This document shows positions 55,551 through 64,000 of a DNA stretch of 64,000 nt, in pieces. Origin of the DNA: Turnera subulata (lineage: Eukaryota > Streptophyta > Magnoliopsida > Malpighiales > Passifloraceae); assembly GCA_028386065.3 (NCBI GenBank), contig JAKUCV010002884.1, positions 42,306-106,305 of the forward strand, in the 5' to 3' direction. The notes beneath the pieces were generated by a model, which had not been told where the DNA came from, made no database searches, and saw only the letters and a program-made list of their open reading frames with translations. The stretch's first letter is position 1. The number at the start of each line of letters is the position of its first letter. A program made the position numbers and the translations under genes.

Positions 55551-57397
55551 ATGTTTTTCATGGCAAAGAAGCTCAGACAATTTTGTTGAGAAAGTGAGAG
55601 CAAATTGAAAGCAACCAAAACGGCAGAGCGAGATGTACAGGATGGAAGAAGAGGAGAGAGAAGCAAAGGATTCCAGATTTGATCTTGGGCCAGGTTGATC
55701 GATCTTCTTCCAGCAGGCCTGTTTCAGCTCTCTTAAAAACTCCATAACTATAAGACTTGGATAGACACACCTGGGTATGTTTAATCAAAAGAAACCAGAC
55801 TTGGGGTAGACTGATCTTTTTAAGATATTCCCAACCAGTCCACGATTGCAAACTTTCACTATAATACTGTACTTTTCCTTTGTTTTCCAAATTGAATTTT
55901 CAATATTTGCTGCATTAAACCATCTTTCATATTCAACCCTTATTACAAAGAAAATCCGCAGGTTCTTCCAACCAAACCTCAAAGAAAAGTCTTGGAGGTT
56001 TTTCCAACCAGACCTCAAAATCCTGTTCCCTTATATTAATATTGCTCTCCTACTAAATACTTGTGGGAGTCCACAACAGAATCATGTGTTTTTCGTTCGT
56101 AATCAATAAAATCTATGTTAAATCTTTACTATTTCAAAATTCTTATTCAGAATTTCATCTCAACCATTTAGGTTCTCCAGCTCCACAGAAATCTCACATA
56201 ACTTTTTAAAAAGCTCATCCTTACCCCTCCATCCCACAACAATCATGCCAAAAGGTAACCCTGTTACACCACAATCAAACCAGTACCCCCACGGTTTGAC
56301 TACTACTTCTTTCCACAATGCAGTGGCAGAAGCTATGCATACCCTTGACTGATTTAGGAAGCAAAGAAATATTTCTCTCTCTAGTATATTAACTATCCAA
56401 ACCACCAAGATTTTTCAGCTTGAAATATTAATCCAATTAATTGAACAAACTTGAATCTTTCTCTCTGTAGAATTCCATAAAATTTCCTTTGCAATTTAAA
56501 AGCAAGTCCCATGGGCAAAATTCACACATGATATGCATATATACTTGAATTATACGATGAGGGATTACCTCACAGATACAAATGAAATCATTCAACTGGA
56601 TTTATTATTTGGGAATTTTATTGATTTCGGAAGATAGCAAACTGATACTTACTTGAATGAATACAAAGTTGCAGATGTCAATGGCTTTACTTCATAGATG
56701 TTGTACTTGATGAAAAAAAGGCATCCATGGCTTTCAGAACAATCCCCAGGGGCACGATTAATAACATAAACACACTTACTACTTCTCTACATGAATATAC
56801 TGGCCATCAACCTTTTCAGTAGGCATTTTGCTTGTTAGAAACAGTTAGATCACAGCGTATATGCAATTGAGGTCCCCAAAAAGCCAAACCATGAAATATC
56901 AGCAATCACTATATCTCTTATCTCCTTTGGCTCTAATCGACATAGCACAACCTTCCTATCTCCCCTTGCATTAGCATTCAACTAACCAAAAAGTACAGAA
57001 ACTCCCAGTAGTGAGCATTTGATTGAACTTACTTAACATTACATGATGCACAACCTTAAGTTCAAGATACTAACAATGGCCACTCTAGCCCTCATTAACA
57101 TAAAGATGCTCCAGACGTTGTTTCTGTTATGTTCAAACCCGTAATCATGCCCAAAAAATAGAGGGTAATCACTGCCCAAAACTGAGTTCATATTATTCAT
57201 GTCTTCACTCCTTTCCAATGTATTTCAGCATTACAGAAAAAATAATGGAAAATCAGGTAATGAAATGGCTCAAAACAATATATCTAGCAATATAAACCAA
57301 TAACAGAAAAGAAACTACGGAGAAAAGAATAAATAACAGATTAGCCCAAATCATGTAAAGCACTCCAAAGCAAACTTACTCCTTTTCAATCAAGCAT
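55551..57397. other. Intergenic between the two mTERF copies
   Basis: No family-level gene seen. A minus frame of 82 codons at 56160-56408 (start not ATG-defined; includes GLPFGMIVVGWRGKDEL) shows a motif vaguely like amidase ends, but I would not call it. The remaining sequence is AT-rich, including the 3' UTR of the gene at 57398. Confidence 0.5.
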
Positions 57398-58543
57398 CTA
57401 TCTTATTGCCTTGTTAGTACTTCCATACAATTTTAATAATTCTGGAATTTTGTGAGCATAGCAAGTAACATATTTCTGCAAGAACAATTTCTCAGGCATT
57501 AATAGCACCCATTTTATCTTCACATCCTTTTCAACTAGATTGTTCGACTTCAAAACCTGCAGAATATTCCACCTCAAACAAACCCTCTTGTCCATTGAAA
57601 ACATAAGCAGTGCGGGACTAGAGATAATATCTTGACGTTCTAACTTAATTGTATTCAAGTAGAAATCAATGGCAATCCTTACTTTCTCCTCCGAGCATTC
57701 CATGAAAAATGGGTATCTCCTAAAAGCAGTCAAAATCTCTTCTTCACTCCAACCAAAACTCTTCAACAACTCAATCTTCTTCTTCCAAGTGGACTCGCGC
57801 ATCCGCATCATCACCCCAAAAGCATGGACAAACATAGGAGACTCAGGATCATAGCCCAAACCTTTAACAGCTTGCAATGTATAAACCACCCTTTCATGCT
57901 TTTGAGATATGGTTCTTGGATGGGACAACAGAAGCTTCCCTATGCAATTGGCAGGGACACCCTGCTTGGTCAAGAATTCAAGATTCGCCTGTACAGTTCC
58001 CCTGAAACCGCCAGACAAGAGCCACGAGCAGCGCCGAATAGACAAACCGAATTTATTATTACTCTCCAGGAACGGCCTCAAGAGCTGAAAACAAGCCTTG
58101 AGATGAGAATCCAGGGACCTGCACAGAACGAAAGGATCCGAAGCGATGAGATCCGGCAGAAGCCGACCCGCGAAGCCGATACCGATCAAGAAATCAAATT
58201 TTGGCCTGAGAGTGTCTTCGACACTGGAAAGGAGGACACGGGGCGCCTTCTGGATGATTTTGGCGATGTGGGTATCGCTAAAGTTGTGAGCTTTGAGAAA
58301 GTGAAGCACCAACTGAGGATTCCGGAGGTTGCTCTCCCGGAACTTGAGCTTCTGGGAGACCGAAAGAGCAGATTTTGAAGAAAGCCCACATGAGCTCGTT
58401 AGGTATTCAACTATAGACGACGATGTTGCTGGGGAAGAATCAGCGGTTGTGAGGACGGGAGAAGCAGGAGAAAGTAGAGCTGGTGGTGGTGTTAGTGTTT
58501 TCAAGAAACGTTTTTGAATTAGGAAGAACAAGATTCTGCCCAT
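57398..58543 (-). CDS. mTERF-family protein (organelle transcription termination factor-like)
   Basis: Intact single-exon frame, 381 residues, ATG at 58543 and stop at 57398. Members of this plant family bind organellar nucleic acids and act in mitochondrial or plastid transcription, RNA splicing or translation. The N terminus (MGRILFFLIQKRFLKTL) is basic/hydrophobic and suits a mitochondrial presequence. Consecutive mTERF helical repeats, each with a proline-containing turn: IIQKAPRVLLSSVEDTLRPK (96-115), WLLSGGFRGTVQANLEFL, LLLSHPRTIS, GVMMRMREST with KKKIELLKSFGWSEEE, FRRYPFFMECSEEKVRIAI, and ISSPALLMFSMDKRV. Length is usual for the clade. The particular function cannot be told. A decayed copy lies at 54340-55550, 1.8 kb away. 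Confidence 0.93.
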   Translation of the reverse strand: MGRILFFLIQKRFLKTLTPPPALLSPASPVLTTADSSPATSSSIVEYLTSSCGLSSKSALSVSQKLKFRESNLRNPQLVLHFLKAHNFSDTHIAKIIQKAPRVLLSSVEDTLRPKFDFLIGIGFAGRLLPDLIASDPFVLCRSLDSHLKACFQLLRPFLESNNKFGLSIRRCSWLLSGGFRGTVQANLEFLTKQGVPANCIGKLLLSHPRTISQKHERVVYTLQAVKGLGYDPESPMFVHAFGVMMRMRESTWKKKIELLKSFGWSEEEILTAFRRYPFFMECSEEKVRIAIDFYLNTIKLERQDIISSPALLMFSMDKRVCLRWNILQVLKSNNLVEKDVKIKWVLLMPEKLFLQKYVTCYAHKIPELLKLYGSTNKAIR

Positions 58544-59061
58544 TTCGATTTAATGTGAAAAAGTGGATTTCGAAGTTTTAGAGGAGGAATCAATAGTTTC
58601 TGTTTTGATAGCATGCAACGGAGGAATTTGTTGAGAAGAAAAGAGGCGGTGTCCCGTTAGAAGTTGGAACCCTAATTTCGTGTTTAAGACATTTCAATAT
58701 TTCATTCCTCCCCCTTTTTTCCTGCCAGGGTAGCATTAACGGAGGAAAAGATGATTTTTTGAATTAATATTTATTGTAATATTGCCTTTTACAATAAACT
58801 TTCTTTGATATTTTTAAAAGATAATAATATTCAACACAAGAGAAACAAAAAAACCGATAATGGTAAATTCTCATAATTTATCATTCAATTTTTTTCTTTG
58901 GCGTGCTAATAATTTTTCCCTTTCATTTACAATTTTAGGATTTGATTTTTTTGGTATTAGACTTCTAGCATAAAAAAAAATTTATTGTGCAGTAGTGCAA
59001 GAAGAGAACTATCATTAAAAAAAAAAAAATTCTCTCTCGAAACCCTAGTCGCCGATGACTT
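58544..59061. other. mTERF upstream region, AT-rich
   Basis: Presumably holds the promoter of the minus-strand mTERF gene (58550-58800). The 59000 end contains an A-run and CTCTCTCG just before the LINE fragment. No gene. Confidence 0.5.
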
Positions 59062-60060
59062 TTGTCGGCGGGTCTTGACGACCCAAACAAGCGAGGGGTT
59101 TTGAACCGCCAGATAACAGGGCAACCGTTGACTTCATCGTTCCCCACTGGCGATGAACAAGCAACTAAGAAGGTCCGCCCTACCGAGGATGAAGTTCTTC
59201 AGCAGGTGGATGAAGAAATGAAACAACGTGATGAAGAGCTGCCATCAGCGAGCGACTCACCACAAGGGGAGCCTCATCATGCCCTGCCTGCACCCTCCTT
59301 GAATTATCTTTCTGTAGTTACTGGGAATTCTGACGCAAGGGAGTGGGAATATCAAAAGGAGGTGGAATATGAAGACGAGAATATCGTGTTTGTGGATGGC
59401 AAGTATGGACCTGCTATTAAGTTGTTTGAGGCTTTCAAGACTCGCCTGAACAAACCATGGCAAAAGGTTGTTATTGTTAAGCTCATGGGTCGGACGATTG
59501 GGTACAAGGTTCTGTATTCTCGCATCCAAACCTTATGGCAACCGAAAGGTGCTTTTTTTTGTCATTGATCTTGCAAATAATTTTTATGTTGTTCATCTTG
59601 AAATGGAAATGGATCAGATGCTTGCACTAGTAGATGGGCCATGGTAGATAATGGGTAGTGCCCTCTCAGTTCAACTCTGGTCCCGCAACTTTCGGGCAAC
59701 AGAGGGGAAGGTTGCTCATGCAGTGGTTTGGGTCCAATTCCCAGACTTAGAGCCATCCCGCTATCATCCTCGTATCCTTGCTAGTCTAGGTCGTAAGTTT
59801 GGTATCCCTATCAAGACAGATGTGAAGACCCTTAATGCTAAGAGGGGTCAATTTGCTAGAGTCGTTGTGGATGTTGATCTTTTGAACCCTTTGAAAGGAA
59901 AGGTGGAGCTGGACAGTGAGTTGCTTAGGGTTTCATATGAGGGCCTCCCACAAGTTTGCTATGTATGTGGGTGTGTCAACCACCCAACGATTGCTTGCCA
60001 TAGGCGTGCCACTCCCTCGGCCCCCCTACCAATACCAGTGCAGGTCCTCCTAATGGTATC
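59062..60060 (+). pseudogene. LINE (L1-type) ORF1 fragment
   Basis: ORF1-type protein of a plant LINE retrotransposon. It has the conserved DUF4283-like region (ALVDGPW, then LSVQLWSRNFRATEGK, VVWVQFPDLE, LGRKFGIPIKTD) and a CCHC knuckle, CYVCGCVNHPTIAC, near the end. The frame from 59062 has no ATG at its start (the ATG at 59055 is in another frame) and stops at 59568. After a frameshift near 59555 the DUF4283 part resumes, with one TAG at 59646. ORF2 is absent: the sequence is cut at 60061 by a Tat LTR end. Confidence 0.82.
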
Positions 60061-60205
60061 TGTGAGGACACGGGCCAAACCTTGTCGGGTTTTGGCCTCC
60101 TCACCTTATTCTTACACCTTCTTCTTTCGGGTCAATCCAACAATTCAATGGAGTCGCCACCCTGATTTTATTCCTTGGGAAAATCCGGGAAAACCCCAAC
60201 ATAAA
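60061..60205 (-). repeat. Tat/Ogre-type LTR end fragment (minus)
   Basis: Plus-strand sequence TGTGAGGACAC with CCTCACCTTATTCTTACACC, CTTCTTCTTTCG and TGGAGTCGCCACCC is the inverted counterpart of 17600-17734. The fragment lies between the LINE piece and element E, whose LTR begins at 60206. Confidence 0.75.
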
Positions 60206-63200
60206 TGTAACGCCCCGAATTTTCATAATTTGGTTTTTTCGGAATTTTTATTCCAATTTTACCCTTGGGGTATTTTCGAGTTTTAGTCGAGGAAATAAAT
60301 TACTATGCCTTGGAAATGTCAATTTTAAGTTGGTGTCGTTCATGGTTCGGGTTCCGTTGGAAACGGATCCGAGAACGGGGTGAAACGCGAAGTTTAACAT
60401 GGGTATTAGTGAAACTACGTCGTTTTGGGGATTGTTTAAAAAAAAAAAAACAAACAAACTGTTGACTAGGGCGGGTTGACCGTGCCTCAGCCCGAAACGG
60501 CGTCGTTTTGGGGCTGGGCCGGTTCACACCCTAAAAACCCTAGCCCCTTCCTTCTTTTTCCCTTCCTATTCTTTTCACTTTTCTTTCTTCTTCCTTTTGT
60601 TTCTCCCCGACGGCGCCCTCCTCCTACCATCCTTCTCTTCCTTTTTTTTTTCTCTCTCTCTTCTCTTCTCTTCTTCCCCTCTTCCTACTCCTTCTCGTTC
60701 TTTTCCTCTTCTTCTCCTTGGGTCTGTTCGGTTCTTCTCCAATCCCCCACGCCGTCGACTTCTTTTCCCTCCAAGTCGCCGTCGCCGCCGCACCTGTGCA
60801 AGGGGAGAGCTGCTCACGGAGGAGCTGTGACGAGGGCCGGAGGGGCTCCGGTTTGGGTTGTCGGTAAGCCCTGCTCCTCTTCGTTCCTTTACTTTTTTTT
60901 CCTTACTCTTCCATGGTCTGATGTCGGTGTGTGCGTGTTTGTTGTGGTGCACGGTTTGTTGCGGGTTTGTTGGCTCGATGGGGGCGGATTTGTGTTTTTG
61001 GTGGCCGGTTTTGGTGGTGCTCGGTGTGGCGTTGCTGCTCGTGTTTGTTTGCAGCGGGTGCGTGAGTGGCTCGCCGGTGTTGGTTCTGTGTGGTGCGTGG
61101 CTGCGGGTGTGTGTCCCGGCAGTGAGGTGCTCGGGTAGTCGTGTGCGTTTTTCCGGGCAGTGGCGGTTCAGGGCTTGGGTTCCGGGCAGAGGACGGTTCT
61201 CGGCAGATCTGTGTGGTTACGGGGTAAGGACTCATCTATTTTTCCTCTCCTTCAATCCGGTTGTTGTGATTCCGTAGTGGGTAGGACTTGAATTGATTTC
61301 GGTGGGATGCTTTACGTCTTGACAGATTCGTTGGTGGCTGTTTGGGTGTTTTCCGGCGAGTTCACCGGAATCCGGCGAAGGCTCGGGAATTTTCCGGCAA
61401 AGGCTCGGGTCGTTATTTCGGCATTCCACGGTATATATGGTGTATTTTAAATCTATATCCGGCATGTACTTATAATTCAGAATTGGGTTATGTATTTAAT
61501 TGTGACTAGTGAAAACCGAGAGTGTGAGTAGTATGAGGCCGGTAATTACCGACACGGGTAGAACCTTAGGCCGGGAATCTTTGGACATCGAATTGACCTT
61601 GGACTTAAGTAACGGGCTTTGAGCCCAATCCTATGCTTGGTTTAAAAAGGACTTAAGGAAGTGGGCTTTAGGCCCGGGAATTGAATTTGGGCTTAGTTTG
61701 GACTTTAGGCCGGAAATTCGTAAAGGACATAATGAGTGGGCCATAGGCTCGGGAACTACTCTTGGACTTAGTTGGGCTTAAGCCCGGTGAACTTTAGGTC
61801 CCGATACTCGGAGTTTTGGTGAGAGGACATTAAGTCGGGTTTAGACCCGGGAATTTCATAATTGGCTAACTAGGGACGGGTTTAACTCAGTTGAGCATTA
61901 TAGTTACATGCATGCACGTCTTTATTGTTTGTGTTTGTAATTTGTTGTGTGTGCCGGTATTCAGGCACGGGTAATACCTCGGAAGCTGGAGGATCTGTTT
62001 TGGGAAAGGCTCCACAGGACAATCGTCGTTGAGGTGACTTTATATGTCTTTTTATGTCTGTATGCATGAGCTCGTTAGATTGGTTTGTTTGAGTTGCATG
62101 CTTGTTTGCTAACATGCTGTAATCCGTATTGTGTGCCTAAGTGTACTTTTGCTTATGAGCTGGATATTTGGATTATTGTGGAATATATCATGTGGTGTGA
62201 TTCTGGGTGATTGGTGTGATGTATTGTGGGTCGGAGACCCGGTTATCTGATTGAGCTATTTTATCACACAACCCTGTTAAATCACAATCTCTTGGCACAC
62301 ATAAACTCATAACTTGTGAATTAAGATAATGTACAGTAGAAGTTAGGCTACTGTGTGCTGATGACCGGTTGTTTCGAGCGGCAAGTGATACCCCTCGGGT
62401 TTGCTTGCGGAATAGCAAGTGTTATGCGGATTTGCATATGGGTCTGTAATGGCCGGTTCTACCTCCCTCCTTCTACCTCCCTCTTTCTCTCTGTCTCTCT
62501 CTCTCTCTCTATGGATATGTTGGGCTTCGTGCCTGGTTGTATTTGGGCTTATGCCTGGTTGTCTCATGAGACGGGACCGAGCTCGACGCACACAGTAGAG
62601 GGCCCTGAATAATAAATCATAATAAGAAAAACTTAACACACAACAGATGGAGAATAATGAATTGTATGCTTGGTTGTGTTGGCATGTTAGTACTGGTTGT
62701 TGTATGTTTGCATGCTTGCCTTGTTGCTCTTCTTTCCTTTCGGACTTGATCTGCACACCTTCATAATTAGATATATATTGCTCACTGAGTAGGCGACTCA
62801 CATAATCGCCAACGTTGTTTTTCAGACTTTAGATAGCGTGCAGTCACTTTCCATCCTTCCAGAGTACGGACGTGGTTATCTCAGCAGGTAGCCGTGCTTG
62901 ATCTCCCGGTTGGATCCATAGAGTCGGCATGCATGTTGTTTTGATTCTCTTATTTTTACTCCGTTTGTTTCTTCCGCTGCATTGGATTTTTATTGGGATG
63001 TCATTATTGATTTTGGATTATTTTATCGGCGGATTGCTGGGATTTACTATTGATGATGCATCGGCAGGATACCGGGTTTGATTTGAGGCTTGCTAAGCCA
63101 GTTTGACTATGTTTGTTATGACATCTCTTTTTATTAAGAATTTTTGGATATTGTTGATATTGGATTTCGTGTCTCGGGTTACAGGGGTGTTTTGGTAATA

Positions 63201-63248
63201 TCGTTTATTTGAGTATTTTATTTGTAAAATTGGGACACGGGTGTTTCA
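60206..63248 (+). repeat. 5' LTR of chromovirus element E
   Basis: From TGTAACGCCCCGAATTTTC to CACGGGTGTTTCA, 3043 bp, followed by PBS and gag. Same family as element B's LTR (36456-39428) but more diverged from it than B's two LTRs are from each other. Contains a GC/CT-rich stretch 60590-60800 and a (CT)n run at 62490-62510. The reading frames at 60476-61138 and 60858-61277 are not treated as genes. The 3' LTR is outside the window. Confidence 0.93.
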
Positions 63249-63251
63249 GCT

Positions 63252-63266
63252 TGGTAGCGGAGCAGG
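63252..63266 (+). other. Primer binding site of element E
   Basis: TGGTAGCGGAGCAGG, three bases after the LTR end. Confidence 0.8.
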
Positions 63267-63393
63267 CTTGAGATCCTTGGTTTCAAAAGTGTTTTAAACT
63301 GTGTTTTCAAAGTGATTTCTGTGTTTAAGCCTGTTTCCGGTTTTATGATGTTAAAAATGTTTTTGACTCATTTGCATTCATATAGGCGTCGAT

Positions 63394-64000
63394 ATGGATC
63401 ACGAGGGACAGCACAATGCTGAGGATGACGCCGCTACTCATGTCTCCGACAATGTGTCGGTGATGCAGGTCCCCGTTGGTCAGGGGAACAATAATGCAGC
63501 AGAGAATAATGCTGCAGATGGTGGAGGACAGAATGTTGTACCACCTGTTGTGAACCCAGCGTTCCAGCAGTATCAGACTTTTCTGCAGTGGCAGCAGTTC
63601 CAGCAGTTTCAGCAGCAGCAGCAGGGTGCCCAGCCGGTAGCACCTGCTGCAGCAGGTGGTATGGAGAGTGGATACAAACATATGGATAAGTCTGCTGTGA
63701 AGGAATTCTCAGGGGAAGAGGGCAAAGTCAAGGAGTTTGATGATTGGTTTCGCCAGGTGGAGAATGTTCTGGAGAAGTTCACCTGTGCACCTGAGCAGAG
63801 AGCTCGATTAGCTGCACACAAGTTCACAGGGTATGCATTGTCATGGTGGCAGGATCTTGTGGCCAATCTACCGAAGCCTGTGGAGATGCCTTGGGAGGAT
63901 TTCAAGGAGAGATTCTACAAGGAGTTTCTTACTGTTGGTTTTCTGGAGGAGCAGAAGAAGCAGTTTCTTGAGGTGAAGCAGGGTCTAGATGAGACTGTAT
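63394..64000 (+). CDS. Element E gag, open, continues past the window
   Basis: Open frame from the ATG at 63394 to the window end (202 codons so far). Hydrophilic N part, then a glutamine-rich run (QQQQQGAQP near residue 75), then the retrotransposon gag domain with GYALSWWQDLVANLP and PWEDFKERFYKEF. It is the same protein as the element B gag (35263-36311) but lacks its frameshift, so E may be younger or more intact. The remainder of gag and pol must be downstream of the window. Confidence 0.9.
   Translation, partial: MDHEGQHNAEDDAATHVSDNVSVMQVPVGQGNNNAAENNAADGGGQNVVPPVVNPAFQQYQTFLQWQQFQQFQQQQQGAQPVAPAAAGGMESGYKHMDKSAVKEFSGEEGKVKEFDDWFRQVENVLEKFTCAPEQRARLAAHKFTGYALSWWQDLVANLPKPVEMPWEDFKERFYKEFLTVGFLEEQKKQFLEVKQGLDETV

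Noticed and set aside
56160..56408. 82-codon minus frame with GLPFGMIVVGWRG
   Set aside because: Only a vague resemblance to amidase ends; no other support.
60476..61138. 220-codon frame in the LTR of element E
   Set aside because: Low-complexity CT-rich DNA in an LTR with no recognisable domain.

Overview
This window is nuclear chromosomal DNA of a flowering plant, probably a eudicot. It has intron-containing plant genes (a purine permease, mitochondrial ribosomal protein L22, an mTERF protein) embedded in a dense nest of plant-type LTR retrotransposons and DNA transposons. I could not name the species from the sequence.

Layout. 1-3956: 5' end of a minus-strand Ty3/gypsy element A (gag, PBS, 2.55-kb LTR), inserted in an older Tat/Ogre-type LTR. 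3957-7460: two decayed Tat-type fragments with tandem-repeat 3' UTRs. 7887-10558: CACTA remnant carrying a hAT-like MITE, abutting the 3' half of a Ty1/copia element with its LTR. 10717-11865: intact purine permease gene. 13478-14288: small repeats, including a 5S-rRNA-like LTR piece (Cassandra-like). 14292-25960: Tat/Ogre sequences in both orientations, one with LTR and PBS, interrupted by a complete 3.6-kb solo LTR with a CTCTC duplication. 25993-43437: Athila-type element C (minus). Its 3' LTR contains a Mutator-like element, and its internal region contains a chromovirus (Tekay/Del-like) element B. 43642-45797: plant-mobile-domain pseudogene cut by a Tat LTR. 45800-48725: decayed Athila and copia remnants. 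49556-52074: six-exon mitochondrial uL22 gene. 52805-54335: LTR remnant and a long-inverted-repeat element. 54340-55550: broken mTERF copy. 57398-58543: intact mTERF gene. 59062-60060: LINE ORF1 fragment. 60206-64000: 5' LTR, PBS and open gag of element E, a plus-strand relative of B that continues past the window.

How it works together. The three intact host genes act independently: purine/cytokinin-type transport, mitochondrial translation, and organelle gene expression. The rest is a layered insertion record: Tat-type elements are the oldest substrate, Athila C landed beside Tat sequence, chromovirus B landed in C, a MULE landed in the C LTR, and A, E and the solo LTR each landed in Tat LTRs. 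Most element coding regions are broken; only the E gag is open as far as it can be read. I found no convincing new biological system. The most unusual items are the 5S-bearing LTR fragment, the MULE with unrecognised cargo, the repeat arrays in Tat 3' UTRs and in the A-family LTR, and an 80-bp duplication around an N that looks like an assembly error.
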